Positions 15,223 through 24,699 are shown, counted from the stretch's first letter. The stretch: 64,000 nt of DNA from Thalassospira australica (GCF_000763295.1 NZ_JRJE01000031.1:186001-250000), one strand, 5' to 3'. A program made the numbers and translations. Notes: generated by a model not told the origin, from the sequence alone.

Positions 15223-17919
15223 ATGATGAAACCCGCAGCGGATCAAAAGACCATGTTGGAGAAGACCTACAACCCGGCCGATGTTGAAGGCAGACTTTAC
15301 GATAAATGGGAAAAGTCAGGGACATTTGCCGCTGATCCGGCATCAAGTGCTGACCCCTATGTCATTATGATGCCGCCGCCCAACGTGACCGGCAGCCTCC
15401 ATATGGGGCATGCGCTGACCTTTACCCTTCAGGACATCCTTGTCCGCTATAACCGTATGCAGGGTAAAGACACCCTGTGGCAACCCGGTACGGACCATGC
15501 CGGCATCGCGACCCAAATGGTCGTTGAACGCCAGCTTGGCGAACAGAATGTGACCCGCCATGACCTTGGACGCGAAAAGTTCGTCGAAAAGGTTTGGGAA
15601 TGGAAAGAAAAGTCCGGCGGTACGATCACCAACCAACTGCGTCGTCTTGGCGCGTCGCCGGATTGGCCGCGTGAACGTTTCACCATGGACGACGGTCTGT
15701 CTGCTGCTGTGCGCAAAGTGTTCGTCAAGTTGCACAAGGATGGACTGATTTATCGCGACAAACGTCTGGTAAACTGGGATCCGAAACTTCTGACTGCGAT
15801 TTCCGATCTTGAAGTCGTTCAAAAAGAAGTTAAAGGCCATTACTGGCACTTCAAATACCCGATCGAAGGCCGTGATGGCGAATTCATCACGGTGGCAACG
15901 ACACGTCCGGAAACCATGCTGGGGGATACAGGTGTTGCGGTTCATCCCGATGATGAACGCTATAAGGACCTGGTTGGCAAATATTGCATCCTGCCGATTG
16001 TCGGACGCCGCATTAAAATTGTTGCGGATGAATATGCCGATCCGGAAAAAGGATCGGGTGCCGTCAAGATCACACCGGCACATGACTTCAATGACTTTGA
16101 AGTTGGCAAACGTGCAGGCCTTGAGAAAATCAACATCATCGATGACCACGCATGCATTAATGAAAATGCACCCGAGGAATATCGTGGTCTGGACCGCTTT
16201 GAGGCCCGCAAGCAGATCGTCGCCAAGATGGACGAGCTGGGTCTGCTCGAGAAGATCGAAGATACCGTTCATATGGTGCCTTATGGCGACCGATCGAACG
16301 TTGTCATCGAACCGTACCTGACCGATCAGTGGTTCGTGAACGCAGAAGTTCTTGCCAAACCTGCTACCGAGGCGGTCGAAGATGGTCGCATCCGGTTTGT
16401 GCCGAAAAACTGGGAGAACACCTATTTTGAATGGATGCGTAACATCCAGCCGTGGTGTATTTCTCGCCAACTTTGGTGGGGGCATCGTATTCCGGCATGG
16501 TTTGGCCCGGACGGTGAATTCTTTGTCGAAGAAACCGAAGAAGAAGCCAAAGCTGCAGCCAAGGCCCATTACGGCAAGGATGTTGAACTAACCCAGGAAA
16601 CCGATGTTCTGGATACCTGGTTCTCGTCGGGCCTTTGGCCGTATTCCACCCTTGGCTGGCCAGATAAAACGCCGGAGCTTGATAAGTATTATCCGGGTGA
16701 TGTTCTGGTCACCGGTTTTGACATCATCTTCTTCTGGGTTGCCCGGATGATTATGATGAGCATGTATTTCATGGACGGAAAAGTACCGTTCAGGGATGTC
16801 TATATCCATGCGCTGGTGCGTGACGAAAACGGCCAGAAAATGTCGAAATCCAAAGGCAATGTAATCGATCCGCTCGAAATCATTGACGAGTATGGCTGTG
16901 ACGCACTGCGTTTCACCCTGACGGCACTTGCGGCACAGGGACGCGATATCAAGCTTGCCGCCTCACGCGTCGAAGGTTATCGCAACTTTGCGACCAAGCT
17001 TTGGAATGCGGCGCGCTTTGCAGAAATGAATGAATGCAAGCCTGTCGATGGCTTTGATCCGGCGAATGTTAAATCGACGCTTGGCCGCTGGATCGTTGGC
17101 AAGACGGTCGAAGCAGCCAAGTCGGTCGGCGATGGCATCGAATCCTATCGCTTTAACGAGGCAGCAAGCAGCGCCTATCAATTCGTTTGGGGGGCGTTCT
17201 GCGACTGGTATCTGGAATTGGCCAAACCGGTTCTGATGGGGGACGATGAAGAAGAAAAGGCTGAAATCCGTGCTGTAACCGCTTGGGTTCTCGACCAGAT
17301 TCTTCTGATCCTGCATCCGGTGATGCCGTTTATCACCGAGGAACTATGGGAAAAGACTTCTGACAGCCGCGCCAAAATGCTGATTTCAGAAGGTTACCCG
17401 AAATTTGACGAAGCGTTGATTGATCGTGCCGCCGAGGCCGAGGTTGATCTGGCTATTCGTTTGATTGGCAATATCCGTGGTGTGCGTTCAGAAATGAATG
17501 TGCCGCCGGGCGCTGAAGTCCCGATCTATCTGGTTGATGCTACGGATGCAATGAAAGCGGCCGTTTCCGCACAGGAAGCACAGGTCAAACGTCTGGCTCG
17601 TGTCGCTGATGTTGCCTTCAAGGAACAGGCCGACATTGAGGCGATCGCCAAAGGTGCAATCCAGACTGTGGTAGATGGTGTAACGGTCTTTGTTTCTGTT
17701 GCAGACTTCATTGATGTTGCGGCGGAAAAGGCGCGTCTTGAAAAGGAAATTCAGGACAAGACCAAATATATCAAGGCACAGGAAGGCAAGCTTTCGAACG
17801 AAAAGTTCGTTAGCCGCGCACCTGAACACATTGTCACCGCCGAGAAGGCAAAGCTTGAAGAAGCGCGTGATACGCTTTCAAAGCTTAATGAAGCGTTCGA
17901 ACGCATCGCTGCGATGTAA
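15223..17919 (+). CDS. valS: Valyl-tRNA synthetase
   Basis: 898 residues from ATG 15223 (ATG 15253, MLEKTYNPADVE, fits the family N-terminus just as well; the first start lies right behind the popZ terminator T-run). Class I synthetase with HIGH motif HMGH near residue 60, the CP1 editing domain (about 190-350), KMSKSKGN near 541, the anticodon-binding helical domain and the C-terminal coiled coil (about 830-898) special to ValRS. It charges tRNA-Val and deacylates Thr-tRNA-Val. Full length and intact. Confidence 0.97.
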   Translation: MMKPAADQKTMLEKTYNPADVEGRLYDKWEKSGTFAADPASSADPYVIMMPPPNVTGSLHMGHALTFTLQDILVRYNRMQGKDTLWQPGTDHAGIATQMVVERQLGEQNVTRHDLGREKFVEKVWEWKEKSGGTITNQLRRLGASPDWPRERFTMDDGLSAAVRKVFVKLHKDGLIYRDKRLVNWDPKLLTAISDLEVVQKEVKGHYWHFKYPIEGRDGEFITVATTRPETMLGDTGVAVHPDDERYKDLVGKYCILPIVGRRIKIVADEYADPEKGSGAVKITPAHDFNDFEVGKRAGLEKINIIDDHACINENAPEEYRGLDRFEARKQIVAKMDELGLLEKIEDTVHMVPYGDRSNVVIEPYLTDQWFVNAEVLAKPATEAVEDGRIRFVPKNWENTYFEWMRNIQPWCISRQLWWGHRIPAWFGPDGEFFVEETEEEAKAAAKAHYGKDVELTQETDVLDTWFSSGLWPYSTLGWPDKTPELDKYYPGDVLVTGFDIIFFWVARMIMMSMYFMDGKVPFRDVYIHALVRDENGQKMSKSKGNVIDPLEIIDEYGCDALRFTLTALAAQGRDIKLAASRVEGYRNFATKLWNAARFAEMNECKPVDGFDPANVKSTLGRWIVGKTVEAAKSVGDGIESYRFNEAASSAYQFVWGAFCDWYLELAKPVLMGDDEEEKAEIRAVTAWVLDQILLILHPVMPFITEELWEKTSDSRAKMLISEGYPKFDEALIDRAAEAEVDLAIRLIGNIRGVRSEMNVPPGAEVPIYLVDATDAMKAAVSAQEAQVKRLARVADVAFKEQADIEAIAKGAIQTVVDGVTVFVSVADFIDVAAEKARLEKEIQDKTKYIKAQEGKLSNEKFVSRAPEHIVTAEKAKLEEARDTLSKLNEAFERIAAM

Positions 17920-17946
17920 TTTGCGCTTTTCATAAAGCCACGAACC

Positions 17947-17980
17947 AAAGGCCAACCGTTTTCGGTTGGCCTTTTCTTTT
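17947..17980 (+). terminator. Intrinsic terminator after valS
   Basis: AAAGGCCAACCG (17947-17958) pairs with CGGTTGGCCTTT (17963-17974) with a TTTT loop; T-rich tail follows. Confidence 0.9.
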
Positions 17981-18129
17981 TCGCAGGATGGATAAGAAAT
18001 AAGCGATAAAAACCTTCGCCAGATTACAACAGAATCGCTTAGATTGGCGACGCCCGCTGATGCGGGGCAAGCAAAGCGAACCTGTTTGGTGGCTCTGACC
18101 CGAATTTCTCGCAAGAATGCGCCTGCCCA

Positions 18130-19530
18130 ATGTTGATCGAAGAATGCCCCTATATTGAACCTGTTGATGCCTATGGTGCATTTGCGTCATTTGCTGACAG
18201 CCATTTTCTTGATTCCGGTGATCGGGATCGGTTTTCCTATATCGTCGTGTCACCTTTTCATAAGCTGACAGCAAAAAATGGTCAGGTTGAACTCGACGGG
18301 TTTGCCGTGCCGGGAAATCCGTTTGCTGTTCTGGCCGATCTAATGGCGCGTTATGTGCAGGAAACCCATAGTGATCTGCCACCATTTCAGGGCGGGGCAG
18401 TGGGATATTTTGGTTATGAGCTGGCGCATCAAACCGAAGAATTACCACGTGCAGACAACGACTGGTTGTCGATGCCTGATATGGCTGTGGGGATCTATGA
18501 TCTGGTGATTGCCTTTGATCAGCAAGAACGACGCATGTGGTTGGTATCGACGGGATTGCCTGAGAAAACCGGACCTGCACGTAAACAGCGTGCGCAAGAT
18601 CGCCTTGCTCTGGTTAAAAAATACCTGCGCCTTGCGCGTCCACTTACAGATTTTCCGAATGCGCCGCATCGGCCTGAGGTGGCTGGATGGAAATCAAATT
18701 TTGATCGGGCGGGCTATGAAGAGTCTGTGCAGAAAGTCATCGACTACATCTATGCCGGGGATATTTTTCAGGCCAATTTGTCTCAGCGATTTCGGGCGGA
18801 ATATCGAAACGATTCAATACCCGAACGCTTTGGGTTGTATCGGCGTTTGCGCGATATCAGCCCGGCACCATTCGGGGCATTCCTGAACTTTGGCAACGTC
18901 GCGGTGTTATCAAATTCGCCTGAACGGTTCCTGAAAGTGAGTAATTCTCACATTGAGACAAAACCGATCAAAGGTACAAGACCACGCGGCGAGACACCAT
19001 TAAGCGATGCCGAACTGGCTCAAGAATTAATGTTATCTGCAAAAGATCGCTCAGAAAACATTATGATTGTTGATCTTTTGCGAAATGACATCTCAAAAGT
19101 GAGTAAAGCTCACACTGTGCAGACGCCCGCGATCTGTGCGCTTGAAAGCTATGCCAACGTTCATCACCTGGTGTCGACTGTGACGGGTGAACTTATGGAC
19201 GGCAAAACCCCGATTGATGCCTTGCGGGCGTGTTTCCCGGGCGGATCAATCACAGGTGCACCCAAAATTCGTGCCATGGAAATCATAACCGAACTGGAGA
19301 ATACCACGCGCGGCGCATATTGCGGTGCCATCGGCTATATCGGGTTTGATGGGACGATGGATACAAACATCGCGATCCGAACCTTGTGCGTGAATGCGGG
19401 GAAAATGGCCTTTAATGTGGGGGGCGGTATTGTCGCAGATAGCGATCCAGCCATGGAATATGACGAAACATTGGTCAAGGCGGCCAAGATGTTTGAGCTT
19501 TTCGGGATAGATGTCGAGGAATTGGCATGA
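18130..19530 (+). CDS. pabB: Aminodeoxychorismate synthase component I
   Basis: 466 residues of the chorismate-binding family. Conserved blocks: DIFQANLSQRF (about 213-223), the KPIKGTRPRG loop (about 278-287) with the Lys that marks ADC synthases and anthranilate synthases, SAKDRSENIMIVDLLRNDI, and GGSITGAPK (about 373-381). PIKGT with Lys suggests the PabB covalent mechanism rather than TrpE (PIAGT). It makes 4-amino-4-deoxychorismate from chorismate and ammonia for folate. It overlaps pabA by 4 bp, and pabC follows, so the whole p-aminobenzoate branch is one operon. Confidence 0.92.
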   Translation: MLIEECPYIEPVDAYGAFASFADSHFLDSGDRDRFSYIVVSPFHKLTAKNGQVELDGFAVPGNPFAVLADLMARYVQETHSDLPPFQGGAVGYFGYELAHQTEELPRADNDWLSMPDMAVGIYDLVIAFDQQERRMWLVSTGLPEKTGPARKQRAQDRLALVKKYLRLARPLTDFPNAPHRPEVAGWKSNFDRAGYEESVQKVIDYIYAGDIFQANLSQRFRAEYRNDSIPERFGLYRRLRDISPAPFGAFLNFGNVAVLSNSPERFLKVSNSHIETKPIKGTRPRGETPLSDAELAQELMLSAKDRSENIMIVDLLRNDISKVSKAHTVQTPAICALESYANVHHLVSTVTGELMDGKTPIDALRACFPGGSITGAPKIRAMEIITELENTTRGAYCGAIGYIGFDGTMDTNIAIRTLCVNAGKMAFNVGGGIVADSDPAMEYDETLVKAAKMFELFGIDVEELA

Positions 19531-20114
19531 TCCTGCTCATCGATAACTATGACTCGTTTGTCTTCAACCTGGCGCGTTACCTTAAGGAACTTGGCCGCGA
19601 TGTGAAGGTTGTTCGTAACGACCGGATTTCTGTTGATGAGATTCGCGACCTTGCACCTGAAGCAATTGTGTTTTCGCCAGGCCCATGCGGCCCCGATGAC
19701 GCGGGTATCAGTCTTGCGGCAATTGATGCATTGAAATCAGAATTCCCGATGCTTGGAGTGTGCCTTGGTCATCAATCAATCGCGCAGGCGTTTGGCGGGA
19801 CAGTCAAACGCGCGGCAAGGCCAGTTCATGGCATGACATCCCGGATCCGACATAACGAAAAAGGGGTGTTCGCCGGTTTAAGCAATCCTTTGCAAGTAAC
19901 GCGCTATCACTCGTTAATCGTTGATTTGCCAAATGATGGCAGCTTGGTTGAAACAGCTACCGGCCCGGACGGCGAAGTCATGGCATTCGCCCATAGGGAC
20001 CTGCCAATTTATGGGGTACAGTTCCATCCGGAAGCTGTTCTGACAGAGCAAGGCCACGCGTTGTTGGCGAATTTTCTAAAACTGGCTTCTGCACAGGAGG
20101 CCAAAACAGCCTAA
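19527..20114 (+). CDS. pabA: Aminodeoxychorismate synthase glutamine amidotransferase (PabA/TrpG type)
   Basis: 195 residues, class I glutamine amidotransferase. Catalytic triad: nucleophile Cys in GVCLGHQ (about residue 78), and His and Glu in QFHPEA (about 170-172). The oxyanion strand SPGPCGPDDAG is present. It supplies ammonia to PabB; in many bacteria the same subunit also serves anthranilate synthase, and no separate trpG can be judged from this window. Coupled to pabB by a 4-bp overlap. Confidence 0.92.
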   Translation: MILLIDNYDSFVFNLARYLKELGRDVKVVRNDRISVDEIRDLAPEAIVFSPGPCGPDDAGISLAAIDALKSEFPMLGVCLGHQSIAQAFGGTVKRAARPVHGMTSRIRHNEKGVFAGLSNPLQVTRYHSLIVDLPNDGSLVETATGPDGEVMAFAHRDLPIYGVQFHPEAVLTEQGHALLANFLKLASAQEAKTA

Positions 20115-20127
20115 GAGGGACGGGATT

Positions 20128-20985
20128 ATGCAGGTTTGGATGAATGGCAGGTTTTGTGATCTTGACGAAGCATCCATTCCGGTAACGGATCGTGGTTTTC
20201 TTCTTGGCGACGGTTTTTTTGAAACCATGCGTGCCCATGAAGGCAAGATTGCCTGGCTTGATGCACATATGGAACGCCTTGACTATCATGCAGAGCTGAT
20301 CGAATTCCCGCTTGATCTGTTGCCTGAGACGGAAGAGGTCGAAAGCGTTGTCGCAACCCTGTTTGAGCAGGTGCACCGCAAGGATGCCGTTGTGCGATTG
20401 ACAGTTTCTCGTGGCACTGGCGACCGGGGTTTGCTGCCGCCTGAAACGCCTGACCCAACCATCCTGATCACGGCTGCCCCGTTTGATCCTGTTGATCCGA
20501 ATATTGGCTTGAAACTGGCGACGTCGCAGAAGGTTCGTCGCAACCCGCATTCAGTCGCTGGCGGGATTAAAAGCACCAATTATCTTGATAATATTGCAGC
20601 TAAACAGGAAGTGCAGAAAATCGGTGCAGATGACGCGATCATCTTGTCAGCAGAGGGAACTGTTGCCGAAACCAGTGTCGCGAACATCTTTGGCATTCAA
20701 GGTGATACCTTGTGGACACCTGATGAGGATACCGGGATACTCTGCGGTTTGGCGCGCGACAGCGTGTTGCAATGGGCAGAAGAATCCGAACTTGAGATCA
20801 GCGTTGATCCCAAAACTCCCGAAGAGTTGAGAGAATTCGACGCGGTATTTACCGCCAATGCGCTTCAAGGGTTGCGCGTGGTTGACCGGATTGACGGTTA
20901 TGTCGTGGGTGTACCGGCGAAAACCTTCTTTAATAAACTTGCTCAAACGGTGGAGTTGTCGCTATGCAATGGTATAGGTATTTAG
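20128..20985 (+). CDS. pabC: Class IV aminotransferase, probable 4-amino-4-deoxychorismate lyase
   Basis: 285 residues with the class IV PLP fold: N-terminal VWMNGRF and DRGFLLGDGFFETMRAHEG, PLP Lys in GIKSTNYLDN (about 150), and the glycine-rich phosphate loop ETSVANIFG. Sequence alone cannot exclude a D-amino acid or branched-chain aminotransferase, since KSTNYLDN-type lysine loops occur in all of them. Position 13 bp after pabA makes the ADC lyase step (giving p-aminobenzoate and pyruvate) most likely. Confidence 0.8.
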   Translation: MQVWMNGRFCDLDEASIPVTDRGFLLGDGFFETMRAHEGKIAWLDAHMERLDYHAELIEFPLDLLPETEEVESVVATLFEQVHRKDAVVRLTVSRGTGDRGLLPPETPDPTILITAAPFDPVDPNIGLKLATSQKVRRNPHSVAGGIKSTNYLDNIAAKQEVQKIGADDAIILSAEGTVAETSVANIFGIQGDTLWTPDEDTGILCGLARDSVLQWAEESELEISVDPKTPEELREFDAVFTANALQGLRVVDRIDGYVVGVPAKTFFNKLAQTVELSLCNGIGI

Positions 20986-21041
20986 TGTAAATTAACGATA
21001 TTTCTGGCATAGTTGGCGGCTGACTTCATACAGGAATGCTC

Positions 21042-22319
21042 ATGGCTGCCCAGACCACCAAACCCGCCTTAACCATAAACCGATTTGTCCAAAGCCTGCG
21101 CAAGAACGCTGCGAACGGGAAAAAGCCTTCCTTGGGCATTTTGAACATTCCGGCCAACCTTCGGCTGGGGGCTGAGGATTATCAGGCGATTACGCGTGAC
21201 GCGTTTCACAACCTTCCGGACAACACCCGAGTTCATCGCCTTGAGAATGGCATGGTTGCTTTTGTCCGTGGTGGTGCGTGGAGCAATGATGACAGTACCT
21301 TTGTCGAACATATCCGCGAAATCCTCAGCGAGGTGATTGACCGAAATGGCCTGGGGCACATCCCGGACGATCTTTGGCATCGGTTTCAATGGCCTGAAGA
21401 TCAGGAAAAACTTGGTCGTTTGCTGGATATCTCACTGACCGATGGACTGTCCGGTGAGGTGTGGGAACGCTTTGACATGTCCGAGATGCTTCGAGGGGCC
21501 ATCACCACCGATGCAATCTTTGATTCTTGCCGACGCCAGGCCATGGTCTGTTTTGACGACAGCCGTCGCGAGATTGTCGGTCATGAAATCTATTGTTCAC
21601 TGGATTACCTGCGCCAGAACCATCTTGCGAGCTTCCTTCTTGAAGGTCCCGGCGAGATCGAGATTTTGTCACGTATCCTCGATGAGAAAGTCATGGAGGT
21701 CACTGCGTCAATCGGATCCTCACTTCTGCCAGACAAGCTGCATCTGAATATGCAGGTCCAAACAGTTCAAAGCGAAAAGTTTAGTGAATTTGTTGAGCAG
21801 TTGGATGGCAAGCTGATTGAAAATATGGCTATTGAATTTTCGATGGAGAACGCGATTGCCAATTGGTGGGAGTTTGAGGATGCGTGCGAATTTCTCCATA
21901 CATTGGGTATCAAGGCGGGCCTTGACCGCATCACGTTGCCAGCCTTGCAATTCCTGTCCCCACGTAAACTGAACGTTGATTTCATCAAGGTCGTTTGGGA
22001 TCCCAATATCATTGGATCACGACGTTCTGAAGTGGCAGAACGTTTACGCGAATTTGCCAGCGTGTTTTCAGACCATAGCCTGATCATGACACGGTGTGAC
22101 AGTCGCACGGCATTGCGGATGGGGCGTAGTCTGGGTGTCGACATATTCGAAGGAAGCTACATTGACGCGATGATGGGGCCGTATCTGCACCGGGAATGCA
22201 AATCAAAGCGCCGTTCATCAGACAGAAGATGTGCCGTTTGCCAATGGGCACCGCGTGAGGCACGTAAAAATGGGTGTGAATTCCATTTTCGTGCAGGCAA
22301 GCTTCTTGCCGAAATTTAA
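21042..22319 (+). CDS. Degenerate EAL-domain-like protein with C-terminal cysteine cluster
   Basis: 425 residues from ATG 21042, which has AGGA six bases upstream; ATG 21036 is too close to that site. No signal peptide. Residues about 255-365 show an EAL phosphodiesterase-like course (IEFSMENAI, the strand LKAGLDRI, VDFIKVVWDPNI, then LIMTRCDSRTALRMGRSLGVDIFEGSYID), but the signature Glu-Ala-Leu and several metal ligands are not evident, so it is unlikely to cleave cyclic-di-GMP. Residues about 385-410 contain CAVC and a further Cys and His, possibly a zinc site. It could be a cyclic-di-GMP sensor or scaffold. Follows pabC after 56 bp, with no shared pathway. Confidence 0.65.
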   Translation: MAAQTTKPALTINRFVQSLRKNAANGKKPSLGILNIPANLRLGAEDYQAITRDAFHNLPDNTRVHRLENGMVAFVRGGAWSNDDSTFVEHIREILSEVIDRNGLGHIPDDLWHRFQWPEDQEKLGRLLDISLTDGLSGEVWERFDMSEMLRGAITTDAIFDSCRRQAMVCFDDSRREIVGHEIYCSLDYLRQNHLASFLLEGPGEIEILSRILDEKVMEVTASIGSSLLPDKLHLNMQVQTVQSEKFSEFVEQLDGKLIENMAIEFSMENAIANWWEFEDACEFLHTLGIKAGLDRITLPALQFLSPRKLNVDFIKVVWDPNIIGSRRSEVAERLREFASVFSDHSLIMTRCDSRTALRMGRSLGVDIFEGSYIDAMMGPYLHRECKSKRRSSDRRCAVCQWAPREARKNGCEFHFRAGKLLAEI

Positions 22320-22362
22320 GCCGTAAACTTCCAGTGCTTTTAGGGGCAGGCCGCTAAGGTGT

Positions 22363-22391
22363 TTGACAACGCAGATGCGCTTTTTTAAAGT
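22363..22391 (+). promoter_or_regulatory. Strong sigma-70-type promoter of the ribB leader
   Basis: TTGACA (22363-22368), 17-bp spacer, TAAAGT (22386-22391). Transcription would start near 22398, about 43 bases before the FMN riboswitch. Confidence 0.75.
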
Positions 22392-22440
22392 GCGCCGGCT
22401 GATCAATCGTGATCAGTGTTTGTCGTTGAAACACGGCGCT

Positions 22441-22604
22441 TATTCTCAGGGCAGGGTGTAATTCCTGACCGGCGGTAATCCGGAGAAATTCGGAAAGCCC
22501 GCGAGCGCCCAAGAGCCATATGTTTATCTTATGTCTTTTGGGGTCAGCAGATCCGGTGTAAATCCGGAGCCGACGGTAATAGTCCGGATGGGAGAGGATA
22601 AAGC
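22441..22604 (+). promoter_or_regulatory. FMN riboswitch (RFN element)
   Basis: All conserved RFN blocks are present in order: TTCTCAGGGCAGGGTG at the 5' end, CCTGACCGGCGGTAAT, CCGGAG...GGAAAGCCCGCGAGC, a variable arm, GGGTCAGCAGATCCGGTG, ATCCGGAGCCGACGGT, and AGTCCGGATGGGAGAGGAT closing the three-way core. It senses FMN and lowers expression of the downstream ribB. Confidence 0.96.
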
Positions 22605-22658
22605 GTGACAGGATTGGCAGGGCCGCAATTGCGGGACTGTATTACTGTCTGCCTACGA

Positions 22659-22698
22659 CCGCGAAGTGACAAACTTGTCACCAAGCGGGCCTTTCTTT
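22659..22698 (+). terminator. Expression-platform hairpin of the FMN riboswitch
   Basis: CCGC (22659-22662) with GCGG (22685-22688) and inner GTGACAA (22666-22672) with TTGTCAC (22675-22681), followed by CTTTCTTTGTT. It reads as an intrinsic terminator between the aptamer and ribB; the competing antiterminator is not obvious to me. Confidence 0.6.
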
Positions 22699-22737
22699 GT
22701 TGCCCTGGTTCGTAAGCCCCATCCGTAGAGGACGGTT

Positions 22738-23406
22738 ATGAATCAGAGTATTGAACCACAATCCGATCTGTCGATCTTTGGCGATCCGCATGCGCGTATG
22801 GAACGTGCACTTGCCGATTTGCGCAAAGGTAAAGGCGTTCTGGTTGTTGACGATGAAGATCGCGAAAACGAAGGCGATCTGATCTTTTCCGCAGAAAACC
22901 TGACCAATGAACAAATGGCAATGCTGATCCGCGATTGTAGCGGAATTGTCTGCCTTTGTTTAACTGACGAAAAAGCCAACGAGCTTGATCTGCCACCGAT
23001 GGTGACTGACAACTCATCAAGCATGGGAACCGGTTTTACCGTTACGATTGAGGCAAAGGTTGGTGTTACGACCGGCGTGTCTGCGGCAGACCGTGTAACC
23101 ACGGTGAAAACGGCCATTTCTGATGAAACCAGGCCATCTGATCTGGCACGTCCTGGTCATGTGTTCCCATTACGTGCCCGCCCGGGCGGTGTTCTTGAAC
23201 GTCGTGGCCATACAGAAGGCACGGTGGATTTGATGCGTCTTGCCGGTTTCAAACCTGCTGGTGTGCTGTGCGAAGTCACAAATTCGGATGGCACCATGGC
23301 ACGATTGCCGGAACTGATCGAATATGCGCACGCCCATGATCTGGTTGTGATCAGCATCGAGGATATCGTCGCTTATCGTAGCGCGATGCAGCAGGCGGCC
23401 GAATAA
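22738..23406 (+). CDS. ribB: 3,4-dihydroxy-2-butanone 4-phosphate synthase
   Basis: 222 residues, RibB domain only, without a fused GTP cyclohydrolase II. Motifs: [16 protein letters not shown] (about 39-54) with the metal-binding acidic residues, [17 protein letters not shown] and [21 protein letters not shown]. It turns ribulose-5-phosphate into the four-carbon precursor of riboflavin. ATG or GTG start at 22738 follows AGAGGACGG. The FMN riboswitch in its 340-base leader shows feedback control. A stand-alone riboswitch-ribB, apart from the other rib genes, is common in proteobacteria. Confidence 0.96.
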   Translation: MNQSIEPQSDLSIFGDPHARMERALADLRKGKGVLVVDDEDRENEGDLIFSAENLTNEQMAMLIRDCSGIVCLCLTDEKANELDLPPMVTDNSSSMGTGFTVTIEAKVGVTTGVSAADRVTTVKTAISDETRPSDLARPGHVFPLRARPGGVLERRGHTEGTVDLMRLAGFKPAGVLCEVTNSDGTMARLPELIEYAHAHDLVVISIEDIVAYRSAMQQAAE

Positions 23407-23429
23407 GCATCGGCCGGCCTTATGAACAC

Positions 23430-23466
23430 AAAAAGGGCCACACCTGCCAGGATGTGGCCCTTTTTC
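23430..23466. terminator. Terminator between ribB and xthA
   Basis: GGGCCACA (23435-23442) and TGTGGCCC (23453-23460), flanked by A5 and T5, so it works on both strands for the convergent genes. Confidence 0.88.
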
Positions 23467-23487
23467 TATTTTCGTGACCAGAACAGA

Positions 23488-24267
23488 TCAATCGTCAATC
23501 ATGCACCACACCGGAGTATGGTCAGACGCCTTTTCCTTGCCGCGCGGATCGCGGTCGGTATCTGAAGCACTAAGGCGATCTGCCGCTGCCGGTGTTAGCA
23601 AAAGATGGTCGATGCGAAGCCCATTATCCTTGTTCCATGCACCTGCACGATAGTCCCACCAGCTATATTGATGGCCCTTGGGGTTAAAGGTCCGGAAGGC
23701 ATCGGTGTAGCCCATATTCATCATGGTGCGCAGGCGTTTACGTTCGGTTGTGGTGCACAGGACGGTTTCGTGGAGTTTAGCCGGGTCGTAAACGTCCATG
23801 TCATCTGGCGCGATATTGTAATCGCCGCCCATGACCGCTGCCTCGCCACGGGCACGGATTTTTTCAAAGCGCGTAATCAGGCGATCAAGGAAGTTCAGTT
23901 TGTAGTCAAACTTCGGGTCGCCGACGGCCGTGCCCATCGGAACGTAAATAGAAGCAACGCGAACCGGGTGAGGGGAACTGATGGTGCCTTCGATGTAACG
24001 GGCCTGTTCATCGTCATCATTGCCCGGAAGGCCGCGTTCAACATCTTCAATGGGAAATTTCGACAGGATCGCAACACCGTTATAGGTCTTTTGTCCGTGA
24101 ACGGCGATGTTGTAGCCAAGATCCTCGATTTCCATTGCTGGAAACGCATCATCAACCGTTTTGGTTTCTTGCAAAAGGACCACATCAGGTTTCCCTTCCT
24201 GCAGCCAGTCAAGAATGTTTGGCAGACGCGCCTTGATCGAGTTGACATTCCAGGTGGCGATTTTCAT
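23488..24267 (-). CDS. xthA: Exodeoxyribonuclease III
   Basis: 259 residues, EEP-fold nuclease. Motifs: MKIATWNVNSIKARL (1-15) with the metal-side Asn, LLQETK (about 31-36) with catalytic Glu, GGDYNIAPDDMDVYDP (about 148-163) with the Asp/Asn pair, and SDHTPVW (about 249-255) with the catalytic Asp-His. It cuts DNA at abasic sites and removes 3' blocks in base excision repair. Same strand as erpA, but a terminator lies between the two genes. Confidence 0.94.
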   Translation of the reverse strand: MKIATWNVNSIKARLPNILDWLQEGKPDVVLLQETKTVDDAFPAMEIEDLGYNIAVHGQKTYNGVAILSKFPIEDVERGLPGNDDDEQARYIEGTISSPHPVRVASIYVPMGTAVGDPKFDYKLNFLDRLITRFEKIRARGEAAVMGGDYNIAPDDMDVYDPAKLHETVLCTTTERKRLRTMMNMGYTDAFRTFNPKGHQYSWWDYRAGAWNKDNGLRIDHLLLTPAAADRLSASDTDRDPRGKEKASDHTPVWCMIDD

Positions 24268-24301
24268 TCAGGCCTCGGCTTTTGGGAATAATTGATAAAA
24301 T

Positions 24302-24334
24302 AAAACGGGGTTCGCATTTTACGAACCCCGTTTT
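24302..24334 (-). terminator. Intrinsic terminator after erpA
   Basis: Perfect 13-bp arms AAAACGGGGTTCG (24302-24314) and CGAACCCCGTTTT (24322-24334) around a 7-base loop. Confidence 0.9.
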
Positions 24335-24357
24335 ATAAATCGGTTTGTCAATCCGGA

Positions 24358-24699
24358 TCAAATTGAGAAACTTGACCCGCAACCACATGAAGAGGTTGCA
24401 TTCGGATTGTTCACGCGAAACGCGGAACCAACCATTTCACGTACGAAGTCGATTTCGGCACCGCCAAGAAGGTCCAGTGATACTTCATCAATGACCATTT
24501 TCGCACCGTGATTTTCAAAGACCAGGTCTTCGTCTGTGGTGTCTGAGTCCAGTGAGAACTCGTATTGGAACCCGCTGCATCCGCCACCAGAGACCTGAAG
24601 ACGCAGCATCGTGTTTGCGGCACCTTCGATTGTGATTAGCTCCTGAATGCGTTTCGCAGCACTTTCAGTCATTTGAACTTGCCGAGAAGATTCGGTCAT
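24358..24699 (-). CDS. erpA: Iron-sulfur cluster insertion protein ErpA (A-type carrier)
   Basis: 113 residues from ATG 24699, preceded by AAGGAG at ideal distance; the longer frame upstream has no ribosome site. The three conserved cluster-binding cysteines are Cys41 (GGGCSGF) and Cys105 and Cys107 (SSCGCGSSF). A-type carriers pass 4Fe-4S clusters to apo-enzymes such as IspG. Placement between xthA and argS on the opposite strand to argS gives no further hint. IscA is the alternative name, but the length, lone position and VNNPNATSSCGCGSSF end favour ErpA. Confidence 0.9.
   Translation of the reverse strand: MTESSRQVQMTESAAKRIQELITIEGAANTMLRLQVSGGGCSGFQYEFSLDSDTTDEDLVFENHGAKMVIDEVSLDLLGGAEIDFVREMVGSAFRVNNPNATSSCGCGSSFSI

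Noticed and set aside
15343..16569. 408-codon antisense frame opposite valS
   Set aside because: Shadow of high-GC third positions in valS; no recognisable protein and no start signal.
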